NCBI RefSeq assembly: GCF_001548395.1
Contig: NZ_AP017367.1
Coordinates: 409,001-473,000 of the forward strand
Direction of reading: 5' to 3'
DNA: 64,000 nucleotides
Origin: Leptolyngbya sp. O-77
GTDB lineage: Bacteria > Cyanobacteriota > Cyanobacteriia > Elainellales > Elainellaceae
Positions within the stretch are counted from its first letter, which is position 1, and each line of letters starts with the position of its first letter. A program made the translations under genes and the position numbers. The notes below the pieces were generated by a model. It saw only the letters and a list, made by a program, of their open reading frames with translations, did not search any database and had not been told where the DNA came from. Positions 8,335 through 17,991 of this stretch are shown one piece after another.

Positions 8335-8970
8335 TTAGTTGGTCTTTGGTTGAGCAGCCTGATTGCCATTGCTCAAAAGATTCTGAAGAGATTCTGAAGA
8401 TTCTGATTGCGCTGCCATTCTGTTCCCTGCAAGTCTCGCTGGCCGCTGGCTTTGTTCTGAAAGGTTGGATGGGGTCAGGAAACGGTTGGGCATGAGAGGA
8501 TGAACCCAGTCCACCAGGCGATGCAGCAATCCAGAAAGGCTCTGGGGATGGGCGATCGCCCACACATTCAGCCCCAGGCACAGGCAGGCCAGCCCCGTCA
8601 GCACGAAAGTTGGAATCATCACCACGCCCACCACAAACCAGGTGAGGACATGCAGCAGCATGATCGTGGCGTAGAGGCTGGCAAAGCTGGTGATCAGGCA
8701 GATGGTGGAGCACGGGCGACCCAGCCCCACAAAGATCAGGGTTTGCAGCGTCGCCAGCAGATTTGCCGGAACCAGCACCGCGCAGATGGCGAGGCAGTGG
8801 GTACGGGAAAAGTCGCCGATTGCTCCAAAGGTAGTGAGGTGGGAAGGGGCGATCGCCGAGTGCATTGCAGCGGAATGAACCATGCCCAGAGGCATTGCGC
8901 CCAGGTCAGATGCGGGGTCAAGCAGCGAAGCACCCGATAGCACGGCTGAGAATAGGTCGATGGCAGACAT
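8335..8970 (-). CDS. hypothetical integral membrane protein
   Basis: A predicted membrane protein of about 211 aa with at least three hydrophobic helices (LAICAVLVPANLLATLQTLI, TICLITSFASLYATIMLLHV and VVGVVMIPTFVLTGLACLCL). A polar, Ser/Gln/Asn-rich C-terminal tail of about 50 residues follows. I do not recognise the family. The frame runs to 9048, but the Met at 8970 (MSAIDLFSAVL) is a more natural start. It sits alone between the DUF928 gene and ispH on the same strand; the 200-bp gap to ispH argues against a tight operon. Confidence 0.6.
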   Translation of the reverse strand: MSAIDLFSAVLSGASLLDPASDLGAMPLGMVHSAAMHSAIAPSHLTTFGAIGDFSRTHCLAICAVLVPANLLATLQTLIFVGLGRPCSTICLITSFASLYATIMLLHVLTWFVVGVVMIPTFVLTGLACLCLGLNVWAIAHPQSLSGLLHRLVDWVHPLMPNRFLTPSNLSEQSQRPARLAGNRMAAQSESSESLQNLLSNGNQAAQPKTN

Positions 8971-9147
8971 TTCTAAAAACCAGGAAATCCCAAATACAAG
9001 AGGGGCGTTTGCAACGGGTTTCCGCAGAAGAATCGCCGCTAGCCGCACCTAACCTTTGAGGCCAGGTTACCCGATCTAACAAGGCGATGAGTTAATACTC
9101 ACAAATTTGTAAATATCTGAGACATTTAAGTGACAATTAAGCTAAGT

Positions 9148-9183
9148 CATCAAGCCAGCCATCAAGCCAGCCATCAAGCCAGC
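9148..9183 (-). repeat. 12-bp tandem repeat, 3 copies, spanning the ispH stop
   Basis: CATCAAGCCAGC is repeated exactly at 9148-9159, 9160-9171 and 9172-9183. On the minus strand each unit carries TGA in frame with ispH; the most upstream one is the actual stop at 9174-9176. Confidence 0.9.
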
Positions 9184-10382
9184 GCCAGGGCCTCTTTTAG
9201 CTCAAAGATCTTTTCAATCACTTCTGCCACGATGCGATCGGGGGTGGAGGCTCCGGAGGTGATGCCGACGGTAATGGGGCCGTCGGGCAGCCAGTTTTCG
9301 GTCACGGTCAGGTCGTGGTGCAGCGGCTTGTGTTCGACGCGGTTGCCAGGGCCGATGCGATCGCCACTGTCGATGTGGTAAGACGGAATGCGGCGATCGA
9401 TGGCGATTTCTTGCAGGTGCGTGGTGTTGGACGAGTTGTAGCCACCGACGACGACCATCAAGTCCAGGGGAGCGTCCACTAGGTCATACATAGCATCCTG
9501 CCGCTCCTGAGTAGCATCGCAGATGGTGTTGAAGGCGAGGAAATGCTGGTTGAGTTGGTCGGGGCCGTATTTCTGCATCATGGTGCGTTCAAACAGCTTG
9601 CCGATTTGCTCCGTTTCGCCCTTCAGCATGGTGGTTTGGTTGGCGATGCCGACGCAGTTCAGGTCGCGGTCTGGGTCGAAGCCATCGGAATGGGCGTTCT
9701 TGAACTTGGTGAGAAATTCCTGGCGATCGCCCCCTCGCAAAATATAGTCCGCCACGTACTGCGCCTGCTCCAGATTCAGCACAATCAGGTACGTCCCGGC
9801 AAAGGAACTGGTGGCGATCGTCTCCTCGTGGTTGTATTTGCCGTGGATGATGGAGGTGTAGTCATTTTTCTTGTGCTTTTCCACCGAGTTCCACACCTTC
9901 GACACCCAGGGACAGGTCGTGTCTACGATCGTGCAGCCCTTGTCGTTGAGCAATTGCATTTCCTGGACGCTCGCGCCAAAGGCCGGCAAAATTACCACGT
10001 CGCCCGACTCAATGCCGGAGAAATCCTTCTGTCCTTCCTGCACTGGGATAAATTGCACCTGCATGTCTCGCAAGCGCTGGTTTACAGACGGGTTGTGGAT
10101 GATTTCGTTGGTAATCCAGATGCGTTCAGTGGGGAAGTGCTGGCGGGTTTCGTAGGCCATGGCCACCGCCCGCTCTACGCCCCAGCAAAAGCCAAACGCT
10201 TGCGCCAGTCGAATCGTCACATCGCCCCGTGTCAGCGTGTAGCCATTCTCCCGAATTTGCTGGATCAGGTCGCTCTGATATTCCGACTGCATCTGTCCGG
10301 AGACTTCTGCCTCGTGCCCAAAGCCCTTGCGGTGATAGTTTTCAGAGTTATTGAGCGATCGCTTGAATGCTTTGGTATCCAT
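9174..10382 (-). CDS. ispH: 4-hydroxy-3-methylbut-2-enyl diphosphate reductase
   Basis: IspH/LytB is the last enzyme of the MEP isoprenoid pathway, converting HMBPP to IPP and DMAPP with a [4Fe-4S] cluster. The three cluster cysteines are visible in FGFCWGVERA, DTTCPWVSK and NTICDATQ. The protein of about 402 aa has the N-terminal extension (MDTKAFKRSLNNSENYHRKG) typical of cyanobacterial and plastid enzymes, which fixes the start at 10382 although the frame extends to 10490. The C-terminus ends in KEALALA just before the 12-bp stop-containing tandem repeat. Confidence 0.97.
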   Translation of the reverse strand: MDTKAFKRSLNNSENYHRKGFGHEAEVSGQMQSEYQSDLIQQIRENGYTLTRGDVTIRLAQAFGFCWGVERAVAMAYETRQHFPTERIWITNEIIHNPSVNQRLRDMQVQFIPVQEGQKDFSGIESGDVVILPAFGASVQEMQLLNDKGCTIVDTTCPWVSKVWNSVEKHKKNDYTSIIHGKYNHEETIATSSFAGTYLIVLNLEQAQYVADYILRGGDRQEFLTKFKNAHSDGFDPDRDLNCVGIANQTTMLKGETEQIGKLFERTMMQKYGPDQLNQHFLAFNTICDATQERQDAMYDLVDAPLDLMVVVGGYNSSNTTHLQEIAIDRRIPSYHIDSGDRIGPGNRVEHKPLHHDLTVTENWLPDGPITVGITSGASTPDRIVAEVIEKIFELKEALALA

Positions 10383-10540
10383 ACCCGCTGGCGTGCTGCT
10401 TGCTGGTGTACTTGCTGCTGGGAAAGCTGCTGTGAAAAATGTGAAAAATTGAACGTGCGCCGAGGCGCGTACTTTTACCCTAACAGACAAGCAGCGTATT
10501 CTAGCGACGTTCTCGCCGATTCCCTTGCTGATTCCCTTAC

Positions 10541-10996
10541 CTATTCCACCTGGCGCTCCACCGTTGCCTCCATCAGGCTAGAGAGGTAGTGACCCGACAT
10601 GATGCTGCTGGAAAGGCAGTAAGTATTTTCGCCCAGGCGACGCAGCGTTTCAAAGCCTGTACGACGCTGGCGATCGCCCAGCACCCAGTAGCGCTGCACA
10701 ATGGATTCTGGCGCGATCCAGCCCTCGCCCTCGACGCGGCCCAGCTCGCTGTGTTGCAGGACAAAGGTGTACTGGCGATCGCTGCCATTGAAGCGACCCC
10801 GATACTTAAACGTTACCTTGTCACGCTCGACGCTGGGAAACTCTAGCTGCGTCACCATGTCGTACCAGTTATCACGCCCCCACACGACGAGGATCTTGCC
10901 CTTGACCGGAAGCGGCATGGCATCCCGATCGAGCCAGCTTCCCTGCAACAGCCAGCGACCTGCTTCCATCAAAAACGTGTGGGACACGGCACCCAT
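10541..10996 (-). CDS. conserved cyanobacterial hypothetical protein
   Basis: About 151 aa, soluble, rich in beta-type sequence: FLMEAGRWLLQGSWLDRD, KGKILVVWGRDNWYDM, FKYRGRFNGSDRQYTFVLQ, SIVQRYWVLGDRQRRTGFE. No signal peptide or membrane helix is seen. Family function is unknown. The ATG at 10996 has AGAGGA directly against it, which is too close for ideal initiation; the GTG six bases inside (10990) would have better spacing, so the exact start is uncertain. It precedes ispH on the same strand by about 160 bp and follows anmK by about 100 bp. Confidence 0.65.
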   Translation of the reverse strand: MGAVSHTFLMEAGRWLLQGSWLDRDAMPLPVKGKILVVWGRDNWYDMVTQLEFPSVERDKVTFKYRGRFNGSDRQYTFVLQHSELGRVEGEGWIAPESIVQRYWVLGDRQRRTGFETLRRLGENTYCLSSSIMSGHYLSSLMEATVERQVE

Positions 10997-11098
10997 TCCT
11001 CTGTCGCGCGATCGCGCCTTGCGGTGTTGCACATGCTTCTCTGGCAGCCGTATGAACTCGCACAGGGCATCTGCATGGCGATCGATCGTAACACGCGA

Positions 11099-12355
11099 TT
11101 ATCGGCGTGCCAGGTGAATTTCGCCGAGAAGGGCGGGATCGGCAGCACCCGTCACGTCCGGGAAATTACCTGGAAAATTCTGCCAGCGCCAATGGGCTAA
11201 AACGGCGAAGGCGATCGCCTCCTTAAAGTCAGCATTGAGTCCCACTTCATCAGTGGTCAAGACGGGGATGGGATCGAGCAGGGCAGCAAGGCGCGATCGC
11301 AGGTAGCCATTGCGACTGCCACCGCCACAAAGCAGCACCTGGTCGGGCAGGTGTGGCAAAAAGGCGCGGTAGCTGTGAACGATAGAGGCAGCCGTCAGTT
11401 CCGTTAGTGTTGCCAGCGTGTCTGCATCGCTCAGCCCACGCTCAGCCGCATCCGCCAGACAGCGCCGCCCATACTCCGCCCCAAACAGTTCCCGCCCGGT
11501 TGATTTAGGTGGCGGCAGGTGAAAGTAGGGATCTTGCAGCCATTGATTGACCAATTCCAGACAGGGCTGCCCCGAGGCGGCCCAAGCTCCGTCTTGATCG
11601 TAGGTTTGCGCCCCGCCCGAAAGCTGATGCACTGCCCAGTCCAGCAGGGCATTCCCCGGTCCTGTGTCCCAGCCCAGCAGCGCCGGAACTGGCTCCGCAG
11701 TCTGGACAGGCTTGGATGCTGAACCGCACACCTCTGGCAGCACGGGCGCATGGCGCAACACCCGATCTCGCAGGGGCAAAAACGCCACATTGCCAATGCC
11801 GCCGAGATTCTGCACGCAGCGGATCAACGTGGGATGAGCCAGCAGCGCGGCATCGACGGGGGGAACCAGCGGCGCACCCTGGCCACCCAGGGCGATATCT
11901 GCTGCCCGGAAGTTACTGATCGTGTGGATGCCTGTGAGGTGGGCGATGAGGGAGCCGCGACCCAACTGGAGGCTATAGCCAAGGCCAGAGGCAGAAGGCA
12001 TGAGGGAAGGCTGGGAAGACTCGATTGCGTCGGCAAGCCTGGCCCCCGGCGGCCGGTGGAATACGGTTTGTCCGTGGGAGCCGATCAGGTCGGCGGGTGG
12101 GTGGCCAGCTTGCACCTGGCGGGCAGCTTGGGCAAAGTAGTGGGCGATTGCATCATCCAGACTTGCCAACTCGTCCATCGACAGCGGTGCGCCCGCGCAG
12201 ACTTCTAAAATGCGCGATCGCAGGTCTGGCGGGTAGGGAAGCGTGATGCCATTCAGCAGCGTGATGCGAAGGTTCCAGCCCGTTCCCTCTGTTTCCACGA
12301 GTGCGGCATCGATGCCATCGACCGAGGTTCCGCTGATCAGACCAATGATTCGCAT
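11099..12355 (-). CDS. anmK: anhydro-N-acetylmuramic acid kinase
   Basis: AnmK phosphorylates and opens 1,6-anhydro-MurNAc to MurNAc-6-phosphate in peptidoglycan recycling. Visible motifs are GLISGTSVDGIDAALVE at the N-terminus, IGSHGQTVFHRP, NLGGIGNVAFLP and GWDTGPGNALLDW, all of the ASKHA-type kinase family. At about 418 aa it is longer than the E. coli enzyme (about 370), with an insert around ALLGWD. Start 12355 matches the usual MRIIGLISGTS; the frame reaching 12472 overlaps ktrA and looks spurious. It lies 79 bp downstream of ktrA, probably in the same transcript. Confidence 0.93.
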   Translation of the reverse strand: MRIIGLISGTSVDGIDAALVETEGTGWNLRITLLNGITLPYPPDLRSRILEVCAGAPLSMDELASLDDAIAHYFAQAARQVQAGHPPADLIGSHGQTVFHRPPGARLADAIESSQPSLMPSASGLGYSLQLGRGSLIAHLTGIHTISNFRAADIALGGQGAPLVPPVDAALLAHPTLIRCVQNLGGIGNVAFLPLRDRVLRHAPVLPEVCGSASKPVQTAEPVPALLGWDTGPGNALLDWAVHQLSGGAQTYDQDGAWAASGQPCLELVNQWLQDPYFHLPPPKSTGRELFGAEYGRRCLADAAERGLSDADTLATLTELTAASIVHSYRAFLPHLPDQVLLCGGGSRNGYLRSRLAALLDPIPVLTTDEVGLNADFKEAIAFAVLAHWRWQNFPGNFPDVTGAADPALLGEIHLARR

Positions 12356-12434
12356 TTGCGGCTCCCCTTGGGATGAGGTGGATAAAGATGGAAGTGGATA
12401 AAAGCGATAAAGAGGTTGACGTTTCCAGTCGAAA

Positions 12435-13130
12435 TTACACAGGCAGGTGGTCAATGCCCCGGTTTGCGCCAATCACGACCATGAGTTCACCCTTGCGGAG
12501 GCGCATTGAGGGAATGGGGTTCACCTCAAATTTGCCATTTTGCGACAGCGCCAGCACACTGACCCCATAGCGCGATCGCAGATCTAGCTCTACAATGCTT
12601 TTGCCGTCAAACTCCTCCGGCACCACCAGTTCCACAATGCTGTTGTCGGGGTCGATCTCGAATCGATCCAGCACCCCCGGACGAGTGAGCGATCGCGCCA
12701 AGGTGCAGCCCATCTCATGCTCCGGGAACACGACGTGATCGGCTCCCACCCGCCGCAGCAGCTTGCCATGTACCTCCGTGGAGGCCTTGGCCACGACGTA
12801 GCGCACGCCGCCCTCCTTAACATTTAGCGTGGTGATGATGCTCTCCTGAATATAGTTACCAATAGCGATGATCACCGTATCAAAGTCGTATACCCCTGCT
12901 TCTTTAAGTGCTGAAGGTTCAGTAGAGTCCAGGGTCAGCGCGTGGGCCAGGATTTCGTCCGAAAGCGCCTGATCGACGAGCCGCTCCTCCGAGTCAATGC
13001 CCAACACCTCGTATCCCAGGTTGTGCAGCGTCATGCAGACCGCTCGCCCAAATCGCCCCAGACCAATCACAGCGTATTGGCGACTGCTCCCTCGCAGGTT
13101 GCGGAAAAAACTAAGCGAAGAAAGGTTCAC
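12435..13130 (-). CDS. ktrA: KtrA-type potassium channel regulatory subunit (RCK)
   Basis: This 231-aa cytoplasmic RCK protein gates KtrB in response to nucleotide. The N-terminal Rossmann domain has YAVIGLGRFGRAVC (GxGxxG) and the acidic residue of GIDSEE that ends beta-2. The C-terminal RCK_C/TrkA_C domain spans about 145-231 (SIVELVVPEEFDGKSI). It starts with GTG at 13130, with GGAG placed 8 nt upstream. It lies 90 bp downstream of ktrB in the same orientation, so the two form a Na-dependent K+ uptake pair as in Synechocystis. Confidence 0.92.
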   Translation of the reverse strand: MNLSSLSFFRNLRGSSRQYAVIGLGRFGRAVCMTLHNLGYEVLGIDSEERLVDQALSDEILAHALTLDSTEPSALKEAGVYDFDTVIIAIGNYIQESIITTLNVKEGGVRYVVAKASTEVHGKLLRRVGADHVVFPEHEMGCTLARSLTRPGVLDRFEIDPDNSIVELVVPEEFDGKSIVELDLRSRYGVSVLALSQNGKFEVNPIPSMRLRKGELMVVIGANRGIDHLPV

Positions 13131-13220
13131 AACGAATCTCCAAAAGGGTGATTTGAATCAAATTTGGATCAAAGCAGATGAGTCAGTGAAACCGCCGCCG
13201 TCTGCCTAAACGGTGAGCGG

Positions 13221-14564
13221 CTAGCCCACTAGCAAATTTTCCTGGGGATAGTTGATGGCGCTGGGCTTGGGGTCGCCCAGAATCGCCAGCATTAGCATGA
13301 GTACGCCTACCCGCCCCACATACATTGTCACAACTAGCACTAACTTAGAAAATGTGGATACAGCCGCAGTGATGCCCGTAGAAAGCCCCACGGTGGCGAA
13401 GGCAGACACCGACTCAAACAGCACGCGAGTAAAGTCCATGTCTGGATCGGCGAGGGTAATCAGCACCGTCGTCAGGATGACCGTCATCACGGAGCCAAAC
13501 ACAACGCCAATGGCTTTAATCAGCAGCGTATTGGGAATCTGGCGGCGATAGCAGAGGACTTCTTCCTTGCCCCGCAGCACTGCCCGTGTACATTCAAACA
13601 GCACTCGCAGCGTGGTCGTTTTCATGCCGCCGCCCGTGCTGCCGGGGCTAGCCCCCACAAACATGAGAGCGATGGTGATAAAAAGACCCGTGGTGGTCAT
13701 TTTGCCGTAATCAATGGTGTTGAAGCCAGCGGTGCGCGGCGTGACCGACATAAACCAAGAAGCCAGCAGTTTGGTGGAGGTATCGAGCCGACCAATGGTG
13801 TCGGGGTTGCGAAACTCTGCGCCCAGAAACCCGACAAACCCTAGCAGCAGCAGGACTAGCGTTGTGCTGGTGGCAACTTTGAAGTTGAGCGAAAAGCAGG
13901 TGCGGTTGGGCTTGCCCCGGAGGCGATCGCGCCCCCAAAAGAAAGCCTCCATGAGTACTTGATAGCCGATACCCGCCAAAATGATGATTGTGGTGATAAT
14001 CAAATTCATCGGCACAGAGCTGGTGTAACCCATGAGGCTGTCGGAAAACAGGCTGAACCCGGCATTGTTAAATGCGCTAATGCTGTGAAAAACTGCCAGC
14101 CAAAGACTTTGACCCACACCATAATCTGGATTTTGAGAGAAGAGAGAAAAAAGGGCGATCGCCCCCGAAATCTCAATCAGTGCCGTCAACGCGATGATTG
14201 ACTTGACCAGTTGCACCGCGCCAGACAGTTCCTCGATATCCAGCGTTTGCTGGAGTGCTGCCTTATCGCGCAACCCAAAGCGTCGCCCCAGCACCAGCAG
14301 CAAAATCGTCGTCGCAGTCATATAGCCCAGCCCGCCAATCTGGATCAGCAGCAGCAGCACAAACTGCCCAAACCCAGAGAAGTAGGTGCCTGTGTCTACT
14401 ACGGCCAGCCCAGTCACACAGACCGCCGAGGTGGCGGTAAACAGGGCAGTCACCCAATCACCCCATTGCCCACTTTGTAGAGAGATAGGCAAGAGCAGGA
14501 GCAGCGTGCCAACGAGAATGAGTGCCAGAAACCCCAGACAAATCGTGCGTGGAACGGTCATCAT
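13221..14564 (-). CDS. ktrB: KtrB/TrkH-family potassium uptake channel
   Basis: This 447-aa membrane protein of the SKT (Trk/Ktr) superfamily has about eight or more membrane helices and repeated P-loop segments. Examples are ATSAVCVTGLAVVDTGTYFS, FHSISAFNNAGFSLFS, SVTPRTAGFNTIDYG and SVSAFATVGLSTGITAA, each with the filter-like Gly. It forms the pore gated by KtrA, encoded next. Two Met codons start the frame (14564 and 14561). The upstream methyltransferase gene is divergent, so the promoter must lie in the 134 bp at 14565-14698. Confidence 0.93.
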   Translation of the reverse strand: MMTVPRTICLGFLALILVGTLLLLLPISLQSGQWGDWVTALFTATSAVCVTGLAVVDTGTYFSGFGQFVLLLLIQIGGLGYMTATTILLLVLGRRFGLRDKAALQQTLDIEELSGAVQLVKSIIALTALIEISGAIALFSLFSQNPDYGVGQSLWLAVFHSISAFNNAGFSLFSDSLMGYTSSVPMNLIITTIIILAGIGYQVLMEAFFWGRDRLRGKPNRTCFSLNFKVATSTTLVLLLLGFVGFLGAEFRNPDTIGRLDTSTKLLASWFMSVTPRTAGFNTIDYGKMTTTGLFITIALMFVGASPGSTGGGMKTTTLRVLFECTRAVLRGKEEVLCYRRQIPNTLLIKAIGVVFGSVMTVILTTVLITLADPDMDFTRVLFESVSAFATVGLSTGITAAVSTFSKLVLVVTMYVGRVGVLMLMLAILGDPKPSAINYPQENLLVG

Positions 14565-14698
14565 GATGAGTTGCAGTACAGGGGATACGGTGATCCCAGG
14601 AGAAATAGGGAGGTTAAAAAGGCTAGGTGGCTCGCAAAACTGTTGGCAGAATGGGCAATCCTTTTATACAGTAATACCGCCCGCGATCGCGTCAAGCT

Positions 14699-15544
14699 AT
14701 GCCAAAAACTCTACAGCAGCAAATCCAGACTTTTTATGATGCCTCGTCGGGGCTATGGGAACAGGTGTGGGGCGAGCATATGCACCACGGGTATTATGGG
14801 CCGACGGGCACCGAGCGCAAGGAGCGACGGCAGGCGCAAATCGACCTGATTGAAGAACTGCTGCGCTGGGGCGGTGTGTCTCAAGCAACGGCGATTCTCG
14901 ACGTGGGCTGTGGCATTGGCGGTAGCTCGCTCTATCTGGCAGAAAAATTTGGGGCAGCGGCAACGGGCATCACCCTCAGCCCCGTGCAGGCGCGACGAGC
15001 CACTGAACGAGCAGCAGCGGCCGGGCTGGGCGATCGCACTCAGTTTCAGGTGGCCGATGCCCTGAAGATGCCCTTTGCCGACGGCAGGTTTGACCTGGTG
15101 TGGTCGATGGAAAGCGGCGAACACATGCCCGACAAGACCCAGTTTTTGAAAGAGTGCCATCGCGTGCTGAAACCAGGTGGCACGTTTCTCATGGCGACTT
15201 GGTGCCACCGGCCGATTGACGAATCGCCGCTGACCCGCGAGGAACAGGCCCACTTGGAGAAGATTTATCGCGTCTATCGGCTGCCCTATGTCATTTCGCT
15301 GGCAGAATACGAGGCGATCGCCCACTCCCTCGGCTATTGCAACCTCCGCACTGCCGACTGGTCGCCCGCCGTCGTGCCCTTCTGGGACGAGGTGGTGCGC
15401 TCTGCCATTTCTCCTGCTGCTGTGGTGGGTCTGCTGCGGGCGGGCTGGGGCACGATGCAGGCGGCGCTGTCGATGGGGCTGATGCAGTCGGGCTATCGGC
15501 GCGGGCTGGTGCGATTTGGCGTGTTGGCAGGCGTGAAGGAATAG
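14699..15544 (+). CDS. gamma-tocopherol methyltransferase-like enzyme
   Basis: This SAM-dependent methyltransferase (281 aa) strongly resembles cyanobacterial gamma-tocopherol methyltransferase (Synechocystis slr0089 type), which makes alpha-tocopherol. Visible are FYDASSGLWEQVWGEHMHHG near the N-terminus, the SAM-binding DVGCGIGGSSLYLA (about 67-80), WSMESGEHMPDK and LKPGGTFLMATWCHRP. Unlike some homologues it lacks an N-terminal hydrophobic segment. Related MPBQ or sterol methyltransferases are the main alternative. It is divergent from ktrB and convergent with the peptidase gene at 15638. Confidence 0.85.
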   Translation: MPKTLQQQIQTFYDASSGLWEQVWGEHMHHGYYGPTGTERKERRQAQIDLIEELLRWGGVSQATAILDVGCGIGGSSLYLAEKFGAAATGITLSPVQARRATERAAAAGLGDRTQFQVADALKMPFADGRFDLVWSMESGEHMPDKTQFLKECHRVLKPGGTFLMATWCHRPIDESPLTREEQAHLEKIYRVYRLPYVISLAEYEAIAHSLGYCNLRTADWSPAVVPFWDEVVRSAISPAAVVGLLRAGWGTMQAALSMGLMQSGYRRGLVRFGVLAGVKE

Positions 15545-15581
15545 CCAGACGAAGAAAAGCGCCTGCATTCCGCCCATCCAC

Positions 15582-15625
15582 AGCCATCCAAAATCCCCAA
15601 TCCAAAATCCAAACTGGATCGGGAC
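15582..15625 (+). repeat. AATCCAAAATC dispersed repeat, copy 2
   Basis: ATCCAAAATCCCCAATCC and then CCAAAATCCAAACTGG lie in the 93-bp space between two convergent genes. It is the same motif as at 4069. Confidence 0.6.
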
Positions 15626-15637
15626 ACTTGGATTGCG

Positions 15638-17725
15638 TCAACACGCCTCCTCCGCCAGCCCCCACTGCCAGAGCAAAAAGGCATACTCAAACGCAGCTTC
15701 TTTGATGCGCTCGTAACGGCCGGATGCGCCGCTGTGGCCTGCGCCCATGTTGGTCTTTAGCAGCAGCACATTGGAGTCGGTCTTGAGGGCGCGGAGCTTG
15801 GCTGTCCACTTGGCGGGTTCCCAATAGGAGACACGGGGGTCGTTGAGGCCGGCAGTAACCAGCATTGCGGGATAGTCCTGAGCGGTCACATTGTCGTAGG
15901 GCGAGTAGGACTTCATGTAGTGATAAAAGGCGGGGTCGTTGGGGTTGCCCCATTCTTCCCATTCCATCACCGATAGGGGTAGCGACGGGTCGAGGATCGT
16001 CGTCACCACGTCCACAAAGGGCACATCGGCGATCGCCACTCGGAACAGATCCGGCCGCAGGTTCACCACCGCACCCACCAGCAGCCCGCCCGCGCTGCCG
16101 CCCGTGATGGCGAGGTGCTGGGGCGAAGTCCAGCCGCGATCGACGAGATATTCGGCGCAGGCGATAAAGTCGGTAAAGGTATTTTTCTTGTTCAAAAACT
16201 TGCCGTCTTCGTACCACTTTCGCCCCAGTTCTGAGCCGCCCCGGATATGGGCGATCGCCATCACCACGCCCCGGTCGAGCAGGGAAAGCCGCGTGGAAGA
16301 AAACGAGTCGGGATAGCTATAGCCATAGGACCCATAGCCCGTCAGCAGCAGCGGGCGTGGCTCGGTGGGTTGGAGGTCTTTGTGATAGACCAGCGACAGG
16401 GGAATCGGCGTGCCGTCGGGGGCGATCGCCTCTAGCCGCTGGCTGACGTACTGCGTTTTGTCGAAGCCGCCCAGCACGGGGGTTTCTTTTTTCAACTCGC
16501 GATCGCGCGTATCCAGGTCATAGTCAAACACCGACCAGGGTGTGACCAGCGAGGTGTAGTTAAACCGCAACGTATTGGTGTCGTATTCCGGATTTGCGCC
16601 CTCGCCAATTTCGTAGGTCGGCTCCGGAAAGGTAATGTAATGCTCGTCGCCGCTGGGCATCTGGCGCACGCGCACCGTCTCCAGCCCGCCCTGCCGCTCG
16701 TAGATCACCAGATGTCGCGCAAAGGCGCTGACCCCGGTGATCATGACCGTCTCGCGGTGGGGAATCACAGTTTCCCAGTTCTCTCGACTGGGACGGCTGA
16801 CAGGAGTCCGCAGGAGCTGGAAGTTGATCGCGTCTTGATTAGTGGTGATGTAGAAGTGTTCGCCGTGGTGTTCCACGTAGTATTCCACACCGGGCGATCG
16901 CGCTTGAATTAGCTTGAACTCGCCCGTTGGATCGTTGGCATCCAAAAAGTGAACTTCAGAAGTCACTTTGCTATTCAAACTGAGCAGCAAATAGGCTTCA
17001 CTCGCCGTCTTGCCAATGCCCAAATGGTAGGCATCATCCGGTTCATGAAACACCAGCACATCCTGGTCTATGGGTGTGCCGAGCGTATGGCGAAATAGCT
17101 TGTGCGGGCGATGTGCTGCGTCTACCTGGGTGTAGAACACGGTGCGGCTGTCGTTGCCCCAGACAAACGAATAGTAGGCGGTATCGGGAATCGACTCGGC
17201 ATACAGTTCGCGGGTTGCCAAATCCAGAAAATATAGCGTGAACAATTCCGCGCCGTTTGTGTCGATGGAATAGGCCAGCAGCCGATGGTCGGGGCTAACC
17301 TGCAACACGCCCAGGTCGAAATATTCGTGCCCCGCTGCCAGCAAATTCTCATCCAGCAGCACCTCTTCCGGCGCATCCAGGCTGCCCTTTTTGCGACAAA
17401 AAATAGAGTATGCTTTCCCTTCCTCGGTGCGGCTGTAGTAGTAGTAATCGCCCTTGCGATAGGGCACGGATAAGTCCGTTTCCTGAATTCGCCCCAGAAT
17501 CTCGTTATACAGCTTGGTCTGCAAGTCGGCGGTGGGCTGCATGACCGCTTCGGTGTAGGCGTTCTCTGCCTCCAGGTATGCCATGACGGCCGGATCATCC
17601 CGATCGCGCATCCAGTAATAGTCATCAATCCGCTCGTCGCCGTGTGCCGTCAGCACGTAGGGGCGTTTTTCAGCAATGGGGGGCTGGAGGGTCGTAAGGG
17701 CTTCACGGGAAGAAAATCGGCTCAT
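15638..17725 (-). CDS. ptrB: oligopeptidase B-like S9 serine peptidase
   Basis: This 695-aa prolyl-oligopeptidase-family enzyme cleaves short peptides after basic residues (oligopeptidase B subgroup). The N-terminal beta-propeller spans about 1-410 and begins with HGDERIDDYYWMRDRDDP, characteristic of PtrB. The alpha/beta-hydrolase domain has ITGGSAGGLL with the nucleophilic Ser, the Asp region LNDPRVSYWEPAKW and the His in MGAGHSGASGRYE. It has no signal peptide and is likely cytosolic. Length matches the family. It is convergent with the tocopherol methyltransferase gene. Confidence 0.93.
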   Translation of the reverse strand: MSRFSSREALTTLQPPIAEKRPYVLTAHGDERIDDYYWMRDRDDPAVMAYLEAENAYTEAVMQPTADLQTKLYNEILGRIQETDLSVPYRKGDYYYYSRTEEGKAYSIFCRKKGSLDAPEEVLLDENLLAAGHEYFDLGVLQVSPDHRLLAYSIDTNGAELFTLYFLDLATRELYAESIPDTAYYSFVWGNDSRTVFYTQVDAAHRPHKLFRHTLGTPIDQDVLVFHEPDDAYHLGIGKTASEAYLLLSLNSKVTSEVHFLDANDPTGEFKLIQARSPGVEYYVEHHGEHFYITTNQDAINFQLLRTPVSRPSRENWETVIPHRETVMITGVSAFARHLVIYERQGGLETVRVRQMPSGDEHYITFPEPTYEIGEGANPEYDTNTLRFNYTSLVTPWSVFDYDLDTRDRELKKETPVLGGFDKTQYVSQRLEAIAPDGTPIPLSLVYHKDLQPTEPRPLLLTGYGSYGYSYPDSFSSTRLSLLDRGVVMAIAHIRGGSELGRKWYEDGKFLNKKNTFTDFIACAEYLVDRGWTSPQHLAITGGSAGGLLVGAVVNLRPDLFRVAIADVPFVDVVTTILDPSLPLSVMEWEEWGNPNDPAFYHYMKSYSPYDNVTAQDYPAMLVTAGLNDPRVSYWEPAKWTAKLRALKTDSNVLLLKTNMGAGHSGASGRYERIKEAAFEYAFLLWQWGLAEEAC

Positions 17726-17991
17726 AGCGGTATAACGGTTGTCCCTGACTCAGAATGGGGCAGTGAAATCCATTTAGAATTCTCTTTGCTCAGTTTAGAC
17801 TTTTCTAAGGGGTTACCCAAGGTTTTTGGAATAGATGAAGGCGATTTCTTGAAGGATTTAGCGTTTCGACCGATCTGCTTTATCGAGGCTTCTAAAATGC
17901 CAGCGATAGAGTCAGAAAGCTCAGAAATCTGTAGCTTGATCCTTGATTTTTTGCGATCAGTGATTTTTAGTCATAGAGTTTGCCTGTTTGA

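Noticed and set aside
9543..10589. 348-codon plus-strand frame opposite ispH
   Set aside because: IspH is unambiguous on the minus strand; the opposite frame has no family features.
14753..15577. Long minus-strand frame opposite the tocopherol methyltransferase gene
   Set aside because: The plus strand encodes a clear methyltransferase with intact motifs; the antisense frame is His/Gln/Arg-rich noise from GC-biased codons.
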